Both the position numbers and the translations under genes were made by a program. From the NCBI GenBank assembly GCA_003550325.1, contig QKWP01000138.1, positions 285,769 to 349,768 on the forward strand: 64,000 nt of DNA, in the 5' to 3' direction. Numbering within the stretch: the stretch's first letter is position 1; each line of letters begins with the position of its first letter. A model generated the notes under the pieces. That model was not told the DNA's origin. It did not search any database and was given only the letters and a program-made list of their open reading frames with translations. Source of the DNA: Gigaspora rosea (lineage: Eukaryota; Glomeromycota; Glomeromycetes; Diversisporales; Gigasporaceae). Shown piece after piece: positions 44,056-55,704 of this stretch.

Positions 44056-45570
44056 ATGAAAATATATAGTGAGAACGATGAGAGTTCGAATGAGCATTCA
44101 AATGCTGTTAAATTAGAGAAATCCGAATCAGCCGAATATTCTAAAGGAGGTATGATTAATATCAAATTTTTCTAAAATTCTAGCTTTTTTAAAAATTACT
44201 ATTTTCTGAATGTTTTGTAATTTATAGTTTCCTCAAAAGCATCTAAGAAAGATAGAACACCTAAAAAGCTGCTCGATAAATTTACAAATTTACTATATTT
44301 ACTATTATTTAGATTATTCGGGATATGTTCAGTTATTTTACTGATCATTGTTATCAAAGTAAGAACAAATTATTAAATTAATAATACTTTATATAAATTC
44401 TATATCATAAGCTGATATTATTTATTAGATACAATTAGACCAAAATATTTCTCAAAATGAAATTCACACTTTTCAAAGTATTGCAAATTTAGCAGATTCT
44501 GGATCAGGAAAATTATCATCACTTGAAATTCCAGGTATATATCCGTTAAATTAATAAATGCTGGACAAATGATATAATTTACTTAATCAGCACTTTCTAA
44601 TATTTATTCAGAGACCAGTCAGATGAGCGGTTACCGCGTTATTATTCGAGATCTTGGTGTGATAATGGAAAAAAGTGATATAATGGTTAAAAATGGAAAG
44701 AAAATTTCAGAAGTACTCATTGGATTGGATAAAAAAATACAAAAAGCGGGTGATGAGCTTGATGAATTTCGGCATCAAGCAAAATTCTTTTACTTTTCAC
44801 TTGCAAATGAAATGAAGACAATAATGGAAGAATTTGAAAAATCACAGTACGGCATCAATTATTTTATCAAATCTAATCACATATCAGATAGTGAAGCAGA
44901 CTTTATCTGTAAGCGGCTCGATGTATTAGAAAAACAAATACCTGGGTTTCTGGAACAAACCAAACAGGTTCTTGCTGCTTTTGATTCAGTCCATGACAGT
45001 GCAGATAATACACATGGGTATCTGATTATTGGAAAACGTGAGGCCGAACAGGCTTTAAAAAAACACTGGTTAGGTAATATTGCTGATTCTATAGTACGAG
45101 AGAGAGCAGAGGATCAGCTTTTACGAGTTCGGATTATAATTAAAATGTTGAAAGAAATATCACCAAGTCTTATAAATTTTGAAAACTTTTTAAAAGAGTA
45201 TCGTCGTAGTATACAAGATGTCGGCAAAGAAGTCAAAAATATTCCTACAAAGCCAACGGCAAAAGACATGAAGTATTTGAAAAAAGCAATTGCAGATCTT
45301 GAAGAACAACACGCACAATTCTCTTCAGCAAAGAAACAATTTATATCCTTGGATGATTATATTGCTAGATATTTAGAAGAAAACCAGACTCTTGAGGAAC
45401 AATACTCAAAATTCTCTTCACAAAAAGAATATAAGCCTGCGGATCCTTATGACGATGAAGATGTGAATTCTATGTTTTATGTATGTTTAAAATGGTTATA
45501 TGAGAGATATATATATTTAAAAGATGTATGTGTAGTTTTAAAAGGGTATATATTGGCAATCTTTATTTGA
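44056..45570 (+). CDS. Membrane-anchored coiled-coil protein, copy D (four exons)
   Basis: Exons 44056-44149, 44228-44358, 44429-44534 and 44612-45570; phases 1, 0, 1; 429 residues. Exon 1 is a different, longer acidic sequence than in A-C (MKIYSENDESSNEHSNAVK), shared with copy E, so D and E form a second subfamily. Membrane span at about residues 56-75. The helical exon begins MSGYRVIIRDLGVIMEKSD at residue 115 and keeps DSADNTHGYLIIGKREAE, LKEISPSLINFENFLKEY and PTAKDMKYLKKAI. Bases 44896-44975 are identical to 20376-20455 in copy A, despite divergence on both sides. The C-terminus lacks the 11-residue repeats and ends in a short Tyr/Leu/Val-rich stretch. All introns are short (70-78 bp) and the gene looks functional. 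Confidence 0.87.
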
Positions 45571-45940
45571 TTCTTTATTTGCTTCTTTTTTTTTTTTGCT
45601 TTATGCATCAATATTATTAGTGGTAAATGTTTTTTGGTATTGCTTCTTTTGCTTTTCATATCAATGTCATTATCAGCATAATTTATGATGGACCTTTTTT
45701 TATTAATTAACTGGCAAATTGTATGAATTAAATTTATTAGGATATATAAAGACAATTATAAATTTATGGAATAATAGTTATGGTTCCAGTCTATTAAATG
45801 CCGCTATTTTGCTAGTGACAAGTCCGATTTGTCACGCAGATCACGAGTGTAATTTTTCTATGAAATTTAAGAGAAATATGATATTATGTCGCTATACCAC
45901 TAAAATATATACGTAATAACTAAATAAAATCACATTAATT
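45571..45940. other. 3' flank of copy D
   Basis: T-rich, with a run of T at 45588-45597. Small frames here (45477-45755 -, 45719-45916 +) have no support. Confidence 0.35.
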
Positions 45941-45959
45941 TACAAATATCTTGAATTTT

Positions 45960-46410
45960 ACATCTATTCCGACCAGTTTTTACAGTAAAGCCCAAAAAAT
46001 TTCGGATCGAATACGTCAGATTAGCCCACCATTTAGCCCTAGTACGTTATTAGATTCTATAGCAAAATTATCGGTTGGGCATTTTTTGTTTAATTGAACG
46101 ACTTTAATTTTATTAGTAAAATTTTAGTGATCTTGGGCAAAATTAATCAATTCAGCCCATCTGACTAAAGTTTTAATGTATTCCGACTAATGATGCCTGA
46201 CGAATGACGAAATGGGGTCTTTGCCTTGAAAATCATGTATGGAACATATAATTTACTATGTCTCATAACTTGATTTTCAAGGCAAAGACCCCAAATAGTT
46301 TCGTCTAGACCGTTTCGTCAGAGCTTCAATTAGACGAATGACGAATGACGAATGACGAATGAAGAAACTCGTGACCAATGACGAAATTCATGACGAAGGA
46401 CGAATATATA
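45960..46410. repeat. Reiterated TGACGAA words with an inserted MITE
   Basis: GACGAATGACGAATGACGAA and variants fill 46190-46213 and 46320-46408. GCCCAAAAAATTTCGGATCG and CAGCCCATCTGACTAAAG face each other at 45990 and 46155. It resembles the other word-built hAT-like elements, but I could not fix its ends. A 79 bp MITE sits inside. Confidence 0.45.
46214..46292. mobile_element. Short MITE, GGGGTCTTTGCC family
   Basis: 79 bp with ends GGGGTCTTTGCCTTGAAAAT / TTGATTTTCAAGGCAAAGACCCC. The 4 bp duplication AAAT stands outside both ends (46210-46213, 46293-46296). The shortest member of the family here. Confidence 0.85.
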
Positions 46411-47060
46411 TATATTTATGAGAAAAAAAATCGATAAAAATAAAATGCGATTTTTGCTTTAGGAATCATTAAAACTGGTTAGTGCATAAACACCCGCCTT
46501 CTGGCGTTCTGAGGCTGCACATGCGGGTAAGAAAAGCAAATGATCTACATCCGATGTAAAACAAAATTTTGATAATAATACAGTAATATATCTTTTTTTG
46601 TTTATTTTAACATAAAAAAGCTCTTTTTATAGGTAAAATTTCATGATATACATTTTTTACTTAGAAAACGGAGCTAGTTGTCATAGTACAGTACCTTTGT
46701 TTTTATCGCTAGCAGTTGTTTATGTTACACGAAGATCCGAAGATCCTGTAATTCCGATTCTAAATTTTGTAGATCATTTGCTTTACATAAGCAGATTACT
46801 CTAAACATGTGACATCGTGAACTGAGCTCATGATTGAAATTGAATATTCGAATCCTACATTTTCGGAATTAAGAAAATAGAACTATAGAACAGGAACAAT
46901 AATTTTTTGCATTTATAAAATTTTGTAGAAAAATAATGGAATGGCTTATAAAAAACATGGTTATTTATCCTTGTTCAACGTAATGCCGGCTGACATTTAA
47001 TTTTGGCCAGAATTTACAACCACAATGCTGGCTGGTTTATGTAATTCTGGTCATATCACA
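46411..47060. other. Spacer, no gene seen
   Basis: Contains a GC-richer spot, ACACCCGCCTTCTGGCGTTC (46490-46509), without a recognisable RNA fold. Nothing else is supported. Confidence 0.35.
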
Positions 47061-48890
47061 GAATTTTTGGAGAATTATCATTTTGTATAGACAAAATTGG
47101 AATTTTGTTACCATATAACACAGGCCAAAATCAAAAATATTACCCAAATATTGGGAAATTGTAAAAATAATCAGAGATATTACCTTATCAATATAATACA
47201 AAGACAGATATTATCTATTAAAAAAACAAATAAAAAAAGTAAAACAAGAAGAATTACAAAACTTTATTTAAAACTCTTGAAGAACTATATGAAAAACAAG
47301 TAGGAATTTGAATAGCAGACAAATACATAACAGTAGAAACCTATGAAAAACTCAAAAAATATTATAAGCAATGAAATGAAAATTTATTCCAATACTGGAA
47401 AATACTGGAACAATATCTATAATAAAAAAGAAATAACATTATTTTTACTAAAGTGAAAAATAAGTTAACTAATATTATTTACAGAAGTAGCTAATAAAGT
47501 ATGCATATTATTAGTACAAAGAATAAACCTTATAAAGACTTTTATTCAAAATTAAATAGATCTAGAGGAAAAGCAAACCATGAAAGAAATAAATGTATAG
47601 ATGCATATATAATGCTTTGAAGAAACAGAAATAGTCTTGAAAAATGAAATATTAAAAAATTTTAATGAATCATATTATTTGACCAAAGAATAGAAAGCAG
47701 AAAACTGTTTACAAAAAGAAGCAGGCAATATTGCAATATATCTATATCCACTAGAAGACCCACCCAAAAAAACAAAACTACAAATATTAGGACTATAGCA
47801 CCTATACAAAATAAAAGATTTATTAAAACACTAGAATAAATTAGTATCTATACTTGAAGAAAATATAGAACTAATAGCAGAAAAGATAAAAACTTATAAA
47901 AACAAAATCTTAAAATTATCTATAAACATACAAAAACAAATTTATTACAACTTAAAATAGAAAAACAACCTAAAAAAAACCAAAAACCAAGAACTTTTTG
48001 AATGATATAGAAATAAAAATATCAGAAAAAGAATTACCTAAAATTACTAATGAACAATTTCCTATAATAGAACTGAAATTTGAAAAGCTTATATTATATA
48101 AAATATAGACCATAATCAAGTACAAGAAAAAAATTCAAGCCATCCCTTAATTTGTAAAGGTTTGCAGACAAATTTGTCTGTATAATTACTATAAATATAT
48201 CTCTAATTTATTTTTTTAATTATTTAAAATATTTAAATATTTAGATAAAATTTGGTATTATAATATTTAAAAACAAGAATTATATTTTTGAATTATTTAA
48301 ATTTATATATAAGACAAAAAGTTTATATTGCTTATAAGCAAAAATATTTAAAGTTTATTTAAAAAATTTAAAATTTTAAAATTTATATAGACAAATTTTA
48401 TTTGTATTACAAATTAAGGGATAATTCAACTACTCTGAAGAATAAAATACAGAATCCAAAGCTAAAAAAACTATATAAAGAACATAAATATTTATCTATA
48501 TTCAACAAAAAAGAAAGAAGTAAAATAGTCTCAAAATTCAGAAAAAAATCTAACAATAGCAAACTTATCTAAAGACAATACAATATTTTACAAATTCCAG
48601 AACACAAATTTCAAATTTGAAATTCACAAGAACCCTACAAACAGAGCAATGTATTTCAAGCACTGCCTATCTAAAAATCAAACAAAAATCACCAGAGTAT
48701 TTCTGAAATATCTTTCAAAACTACTATTACAAATAACTATAGTTTTCAATATAGTACTTGCAACACAATACACAGTGACAAGGATCTTGTAAAAATCAAG
48801 AAGATATAAAGTGGTGTACAAGTGAAATGTTACTTTACTAGAGCAGTTTGTTAGATATTTATTAAAGAACAAAAAAGTATTTATTTGGTA
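47060..48890 (+). pseudogene. Decayed A-rich coding strand of unknown origin
   Basis: The plus strand is strongly purine-rich. Fragments in changing frames read like a Lys/Glu/Asn-rich protein: NKPYKDFYSKLNRSRGKANH (about 47520-47580), EAGNIAIYLYPLEDPPKKTK (about 47722-47780), ILEENIELIAEKIKTYKNK (about 47852-47910). Stops are frequent. It could be an old transposon protein or a host gene; I cannot tell which. A MITE interrupts it at 48143-48421. Confidence 0.3.
48143..48421. mobile_element. MITE with TCCCTTAATTTGTAA ends
   Basis: Ends TCCCTTAATTTGTAA / TTACAAATTAAGGGA are perfect inverted repeats, followed inside by GACAAATTTGTCTGTATAA / TATAGACAAATTTTATTTG. It interrupts the A-rich decayed coding strand. 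Confidence 0.75.
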
Positions 48891-49029
48891 AAAATATACT
48901 TTTATTCATTTAGATACAATATTCAAGAGATAGAACTATCTCTAAATATTAGAAAAAAGATAAGAGGAAATCTGAGTCTAAGTCTAAAGCTAAGATACAG
49001 GAGAGCAGAAAGCTAGGGTTTATATATCT

Positions 49030-49340
49030 TTTAAAAAAGTACAAAAGTAAAGGTAAAAAAGTATAAAAATATAAAAGTATAAAAGTACAAGAGTATTAAA
49101 ATATAAAGTATAAAAGTATAAAAGTATATAAATATAAAAGTATAAAAGTATAAGAGTATAAAAGTAAAGGTAAAAAAGTATAAAAATATAAAAGTATAAA
49201 AGTACAAGAGTATTAAAGTATAAAGTATAAAAGTATAAAAGTATATAAATATAAAAGTATAAAAGTATAAGAGTATAAAAGTATAAAGATATAAAAATAT
49301 AAAAGTATATAAGTATAAAGGTATAAAAGTATATGTTATA
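49030..49340. repeat. Minisatellite of TATAAAAGTA words with 117 bp higher-order period
   Basis: A run of 8-11 bp units (TATAAAAG, TATAAAAA, TACAAGAG). A longer pattern starting GTAAAGGTAAAAAAGTATAA repeats at 49047 and 49164, a 117 bp period. The 107-codon minus-strand frame through it is an artefact. Confidence 0.8.
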
Positions 49341-49344
49341 CAAG

Positions 49345-49850
49345 TGTTAATCTATTATTATTCAATTAATAAATTATAGCTCATTTTGGTAATAGTGATT
49401 TATAGAATTTAATAGTAATAAATTAGAACTTCATTTTATAACATTTCTGTCCCCTTTAAGAATAAACTCTGTGAGTTTCTAAATTTAATAAACTTTAGCA
49501 AAATCTTTAAAAAATATATATATTAAGTATGAATCTAATTATAAAATTCATACCTGTGCCTAGTCCTTTATTAAGCTCTAGTTCCTTGAATAGCTTTTTT
49601 AGCATGTAATTAATTTAATAGATGTGGCTAAGATTTGAGATAAAGAAAAGAAGTTTCTATTTTGAATTCTATTGCTAGTTAATTAGTATACCTGGATCTT
49701 TTTCAGTTTTTAATACTTTTTCTATTTTGGGTTTTGTGTCCTCTATTGATATTTTTAGAATATTGGGAAACTTGTCAAATTAATAAGGATGTTTGCCTAA
49801 TTTAGGAATTAATTTAAATATGCATTGCACATCTGTTATCATCATACTGT
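49345..49850. other. Spacer, no gene seen
   Basis: AT-rich. No reading frame or repeat supported. Confidence 0.4.
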
Positions 49851-50026
49851 TGAACCTCCCAAAACTGATATGCATAGTGGACAGGTTTTGTATCAGTATC
49901 GGGAGGTTACGGATTTGAAAACATTATAAACTATTAGATTTATATATCAGATATCGACTTGGCAGATTAATTTTTTATCAGATTTGACAGGTTATCAATT
50001 TTGACAGGATTGGTTTTGGGAGGTTC
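49851..50026. mobile_element. MITE with TGAACCTCCCAAAAC ends
   Basis: Left TGAACCTCCCAAAACTGATA, right ATTGGTTTTGGGAGGTTCA. Subterminal GACAGGTT, GTATCGGGAGGT and TTGACAGG words repeat inside. Confidence 0.7.
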
Positions 50027-51060
50027 ATAATTTGCATTTGTATTGTCTATGTACAAAAATTTTGCTTGAAATATTTGACAAAACTTGGCAAACTTGTCAA
50101 AAATTTTGCTCAACATGTATTTTGGCAATTTTATTGTTACTTTCTTCTCCTAAAAGTTGTAAGGTCTCCAAACTTTCCTTATTAATTTGTCTAAAATTAG
50201 CTCTTATTTTTCTAATTGGTGTTTATTGTTAGTTAATTTTTTAATTTTGTAAATTACTTTCTCATTATTGTGATTTTCTCTATATTAAATAATTGGAAAT
50301 GACTCAAATGACTCAAATGACCAATGACTAGTTATTGGGTTATTTTATTCTTGAAATGACCTATTGGATTTATTAGTATAAATAGCAATGAATTAAAACT
50401 TGATTAAATTATGAAATTTGAAGTCAACAACAATAAAATATTAAATATTTGTATATTTATACTAAGTTTTGATCAATTTACAAAAGTAATATTTACCTTT
50501 AAACAAAGCCATGTTGTTCTGTACTAAATTATATAATTGATTTTAAAAACTTTGTAATCATATGTTAAGAATCTTAATATTGATTTTAATTCTGCGACCT
50601 TATATTAGAGCCTTATAATATAATTTAGAGCTCTATTTGATTATAATTACTTGTACTAAGTCTATTCATACTTTAATTGAAACCTTACCATTGCTAGAAT
50701 AGTTTAGTTGATTTTAGTTAGTCTTACTAATGTATATTTGAAATACTTATATAGAGTATTCATTTAGACTTTTACAATATATATATATAATAAGGTTTAT
50801 AATACATATCAAAGTATATCAGGTATTGTGCAAATTTATAGCAAAAAAATTTTTTTAATTAATTAAAATTAAATTAGTAAAAACTTTCTATTTGAAATTA
50901 AATATATTTATTTATATACATTTGAAAAAGTGCAGTAAATCATATAATTTATTAGAGAAAGAGGGTCTACAATTTATTGTATTCTATATTAGTTATAGAA
51001 TATGTTATACCTGTTATATGTTAGTTTATAATAAAGAAGTTTAATATGCTTCGCATGGGT
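50027..51060. other. Spacer, no gene seen
   Basis: AT-rich. ATGACTCAAATGACTCAAAT (50298-50317) is a short local repeat. The 66-codon frame at 50032-50232 has no support. Confidence 0.35.
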
Positions 51061-51189
51061 GTGATGTGCTTGTATATTGCACCCTAATTTGATTGGCTAA
51101 ATTTGCAGATCATTATTTTTAAAAAAATGAAAAATTTGTTGTTAAAATTCTTTAGATTAAAAATTAGTCTAAAAAATTTTAAAAAAAGT

Positions 51190-51416
51190 CTTAAAATTTC
51201 TTGTACTTATATGCAAAATTTAGAGCTGAACAAGTTTACTTAGTCGAATTAGAAAGTTTGTCTTAATAAAATTTAAAGAAATCATCAAAAATGAGTTAAA
51301 AAAATGAAAATTTGCGAATTTCTTTAAATTTTATTAAGACAACCTTTCTAATTTGACTAAGTAAACTTGTTCAGCACTAAATTTTGCATATAAATACAAA
51401 GAAATTTAAGAATTTT
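51190..51416. repeat. Inverted repeat with ~95 bp arms
   Basis: TTATATGCAAAATTTAGAGC through TTAATAAAATTTAAAGAAAT (51208-51282) is mirrored by TTTCTTTAAATTTTATTAAG through CTAAATTTTGCATATAAATA (51318-51395). It shares the TAAGTAAACTTGTTCAGC core with the 11508-12005 repeats. Probably a foldback transposon interior; flanks 51046-51190 and 51420-51480 may belong to it. Confidence 0.65.
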
Positions 51417-51479
51417 TAATAAACCTTCTAACCTAACCCTAATCTAAAAATTTTTACAATAATTTGTAAAAGGGGGTTA

Positions 51480-52247
51480 TAATGCTTTGCTATTTCCACT
51501 ATGATTACACAAAAATTTCTATTTTAAGACTCAAAATAATAAACCCAATCCTATCTCTAACCTTAATTTTAACACTAACCCCTAAAAACTAATTGTTCAA
51601 AAAGTACAATATCTGTTAGTAATATCCAATCACAGTACATATACTAGTTACACAATATATGCACTTATGTTATACAAAGGCCCAGTGCATTTGTTTTCAC
51701 AATAATAAGTTTTGGTTACACACCACTAATGTCATATAATATTATACAAATCTTATTTTGGCAATCTATTAAGTTGGACTAATTGAACCAAAATTAGGTT
51801 TTTTGAACCAAGATTGTGTTCATACATATGTAAAGAAAAATAATTTATTGTATAATAGTGAATTTGACGATCCTTATATTTTCTTTTTGATTCCAAGTAT
51901 CTTGGGATCCACCGTGCCAATTTTGATGATTTAACTACTATTAGAATTAAAAAAAAAGAGCTTTACAACTTTTATCCAAAAAAGGTTTACTTATTAGTTC
52001 TAAAGTTAAAATTATAATATACAATATTATATTAAATCTAAAAATAGAAACTTTTTGTATAACCATGGTGGATATAGCAAAATACTATGGCAAAAATAGA
52101 CATTCCCTATATTAAACACTCATTAGCATATGGCATGTGACTACAAAAAAGTATTTATTTATAGTTACACCTCTAAACAATTACAATAATAGGGTACAAC
52201 AAAATTGTCTATAGGAAGAACAACTATATACATATTGGCAATCTGTA
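51480..52247. other. Spacer with partial element remnants
   Basis: AAGTATCTTGGGATCCACCG and GATGATTTAACTACTATTAG (51894-51950) match a fragment of the shared module. CAATTACAATAATAGGGTAC (52178-52197) resembles the 39435-39460 MITE. No gene seen. Confidence 0.4.
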
Positions 52248-53009
52248 TTACTGTATATTGCTAAAAATAAGCTACCTCATTTTGCTGATTTTTAACAAAA
52301 AAATCTAAGGGTAGCTTATTTTGGGTTATTTACTATTTTAAGTAATTTAAGGCACAACAAAAGGTAACTTATTTTTGAATATGAAACTCTAACAAATAAA
52401 ATTTATAACAATAAATAAATAAATATACTATAGGCAATAACAGATAAATAAATATATTGTAAACAATAAATAAATATGTACAAAAAATTGAGAGTAGTTT
52501 ATAAAGCGATTTTTGGTCAATTGATTATAATTCTACATAGTAAAGTTATAATTTTACTATATAAATTGATTAAAATCGCTTAAGTAATTTGTTTAGCAGA
52601 TTAAATACATGTACCCTGAAAATTTCATATAGAGTAGAGAATGTTTTATTATTTGACTTTTAATTTTTATGCTCAATAGCTTTTTTTTAAAAAAAAAACC
52701 ATTGAAAGTAATATTAAATCAAATAATAAAAAGTTCTTCAATTATATAAAATTTTTAGGATATACATATTTTGATCTTCTGAGTAAGTTTACTTAAGCAT
52801 TTTAATCGATTTGCTTAGTAAAGTTTGAACTTTACTATGTAACAATTATTATTAATTGTAGAATAGCTTATTTTCAGAACTAAAAATTTTGTTAATTATC
52901 TTTTGGTACAACAAGGGGTAGCTTATTTTTAGGTCAAAGGTGTTTTTATATTTTTGGATTAAAACTTGAAGTAGCTTATTTTAGGAGGTAGTTTTTTCAA
53001 TATATAGTA
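52248..53009. mobile_element. TIR element with AAAAATAAGCTACC ends
   Basis: Left TATTGCTAAAAATAAGCTACC and right GTAGCTTATTTTAGGAGGTAG. Further GGTAGCTTATTTT words occur at 52309, 52365 and 52918. An inner inverted pair (AAAGCGATTTTTGGTCAATT ... / TTTTAATCGATTTGCTTAGT) lies at 52500-52850. No coding sequence seen. Confidence 0.5.
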
Positions 53010-53441
53010 ATAGTAAACCAAATTGCAAAAGATAGATATTGTTTTCATTATCATATATATCTACCTATTTTTACTTTTTTATCTGCTATTTTTTTATGAA
53101 GCACAATTTATTAACTAGTGAATGTGTTGATCATCTAATGGGTTTTATAAAAAAATTACTAAACAAAAAATATATATGTATTATATAAGTATATAATAAC
53201 TCACAAGAGTATAATTTCAAATTTTAGTCTAAATTAAGCTTAACTAAAAAAAAATTATATTCTACTAAAGATTTAGATAATTGACTTCTAGATTTTTCTA
53301 TTTTATAATCTCATTACTATTAGAACCAGAAAGATTAAAAGAATAAGCTTTATTAAAATAATAAAAAAATGATATCTTAGTACAAAAGTCTTAATAGATG
53401 TTTTTTAAATCAAAAAAATTATTATATTGGTATGTATATAT
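53010..53441. other. Spacer, no gene seen
   Basis: AT-rich. No feature supported. Confidence 0.4.
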
Positions 53442-53801
53442 GGGGACTCAAAAGTAGAAACTAGACAATTTAACAATTTTTTGAAAATTAACCTGTTTGA
53501 TTGATCAGGTGTAAAATTTAAAGCCCAAACTTTTTTACTTAATAATGAAAGTCTGATCACTTAATAAATTTTTGTGATACAATGGTTAAAAGCTTTTGAC
53601 ACTATAATCTAAAAATAGATTTACTGTAATTTTAAAAGCAATCTACAGGTCTACAGATCTAATAATCCTGTTTAAACAGGTTTGTTAATCATGAATATAC
53701 TATTTTTAGATTGTTTTGATTTTGTGTAACAAAATAGTTTTTGCTGATTTTCTCAAAACCCATGATCTGCCAAATTGTCTGGTTTCTACTTTTGAGTGCC
53801 C
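53442..53801. mobile_element. MITE with GGGGACTCAAAAGTAGAAAC ends, ATAT duplication
   Basis: Ends GGGGACTCAAAAGTAGAAAC TAGACAATTTAACA / GGTTTCTACTTTTGAGTGCCC. ATAT occurs on both sides (53438-53441, 53802-53805). Same target and G-run start as 14951-15262, but otherwise a different sequence. Confidence 0.8.
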
Positions 53802-53805
53802 ATAT

Positions 53806-55340
53806 AAGAATGTACCCCAGTATCACCATAAGAATTTTACCCCATGTGATTAGTACAAAAATTTTTTCAAGTTTGTTTATATTAGATTAGGGTTAGGGTA
53901 AGTGCTCAGTTAGTTTGAGTTTATGTTATTATATAGTAAAATTGTTCAAAAAAACATTTTGTTGGTTCAAAAAAGTATTTTTTATGCAAACTTTTGAGAA
54001 ATAATTTTTTTTTGACAAGAGAAATGTTTTAAGACATCTGTTTTGAATTTTTTTAATTAAGTAATATTAAACCAAATATTATCTTTTATTGGCTAATAAT
54101 CATATATGGGTAAAATTTTAGTAATACTTGAGTACATGTCCATAAGATGAAATATCATATGATCTGTACATATTTGCAGACTTTCTGCTAATTTTAAAAT
54201 GTAATCTGAAATTTGTTTACTTTTTTGTCCAATCAAAATTATATGTAATTATATCAAATATAATACAATTCAAAATCATTACTAGGTTTACTCTTCTTGA
54301 AACTACCCAAAATTTTCTGAAATATCCAATAGTCCTATGTATATTTATTAAAATTTTTTTTACTATGAGGGAGAGGAGCACTAAAGAGTGTAATATAGAA
54401 CACATAATCAACTTGAACTGGCCTTATATATTTATTTTTTATTTTATCAAATATTCATATTCAAGTTATCTATTTTTATTTTAGTAAAATCTTGCAATTT
54501 ACATAACTGAAAAAACTTGCTTTGTGCAAGTTTGTAAAGCTTAGAACATTTTTATTTGATTTTTAAGTAATATCATTCCCTTTACTTAACTGCTACTAAA
54601 AATTAAACAAGCCAATTGCTATGCAGTATAAGCCTAGTTAGTTATATGATTAATGTTAACTAATGAAATTTGATCAATTATTCTTAGAATGTGCTTGTTT
54701 AAGGTAGAGTTAACATGATAGGACAAATTAATGTAGATAATTGCTAAATTTTTTTATATATAAGATAAAATACAATAAAACATCATTTTGCTTATAATGT
54801 TTATATATATTAAGAAATAAGCCACAATATATAAATATTGGACAACATGATTATAAAAATGATATAAAAAGTTATAAATAACTAGTAAGAAAACCATTAA
54901 AAGTCGATTACAAATTTTTGGGTGCCATACAAATTTTTGGGTAAAACATTATACTGTATGCTGATTATTTTGGGATCTTATTTGTATTCTAGAACATATT
55001 TGATATATATATTGCTAAGTTCATTCTAGATAAAAATAATTTTTTGTAAAATTGTTATAATTTATATATATTGTTATAAAAAAAATATATATGTTTAAAA
55101 AAATACTTGTGTGTACAGGTGTACTACTGGTGTACCTCACATAATATGTCATATTGAAAATTTTATGCAGTAATTTTCTAAAATATTCCAAAAACACAAC
55201 AATGAAAATCAGGTAGTACCAAACATTTTGCATATAATCAATGATACTATTTAACTCTACCCTTAATCCACCTCTTCTCTTCTCATGCCTGAGCCTAAAA
55301 TTGATATTAACCTAATAATCAACTAAAAACTGCCCTTTTA
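53806..55340. other. Spacer, no gene seen
   Basis: AT-rich, about 1.5 kb. GATTAGGGTTAGGGTAAG (53884-53901) is too short to be telomeric. Short frames at 54217-54411 and 55021-55233 (minus) have no recognisable features. Confidence 0.4.
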
Positions 55341-55582
55341 AGGCCACACACATTACCTGCTAACTTATTTTTTTTAATATTTTAATTTTTTATTTTTTTT
55401 TTAGATCCTAATTGTGTCAATTGTTTGATTTTTGACATTTTTTCATTATTGTTATCTAGTGTCACCTAATTGAAACCTTAATTTCCTATAATTGTCTGAT
55501 AGAACTGATAGTAAAATATGACTGCTAATATAATTTTTTGATTCATTGTTGTACAAAATGAAAAATTAACCTTGTATAACCT
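55341..55582. mobile_element. MITE, GGCCACGCAAAGTTAATT family, diverged
   Basis: Left AGGCCACACACATTACCTGC; right GTTGTACAAAATGAAAAATT then AACCTTGTATAACCT. The interior GTGTCACCTAATTG and TTTCCTATAATTGTCTGATA follow the family plan. Confidence 0.6.
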
Positions 55583-55613
55583 TTGACATGAAAATTATTT
55601 TATTAATGCACAG

Positions 55614-55704
55614 GCAAAAGATGGATCTACAAACGCATATAAGAAAAAGAAAAAAGATAAAAATCAAGAAATAATTACAAGTGGCTGCAATGTGAAATAT
55701 TGTA
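55614..55704 (+). other. Exon-like stretch of unknown gene
   Basis: Between an acceptor-like TTAATGCACAG and a donor-like GTAAGTA, 30 codons read AKDGSTNAYKKKKKDKNQEI then ITSGCNVKYC. This is plausible coding sequence (Lys-rich, then Cys pair), but no partner exon was found nearby. Confidence 0.2.

Noticed and set aside
46480-46530. GC-richer spot ACACCCGCCTTCTGGCGTTC as a possible structured RNA
   Set aside because: Only a weak hairpin; no conserved RNA motif recognised.
49020-49343. 107-codon Tyr/Phe-rich frame
   Set aside because: Translation of a minisatellite; composition follows the repeat.
53884-53901. TTAGGGTTAGGG words, also near 43271 and 55955
   Set aside because: At most two telomere-like units, sitting in apparent element remnants; not interstitial telomere arrays.
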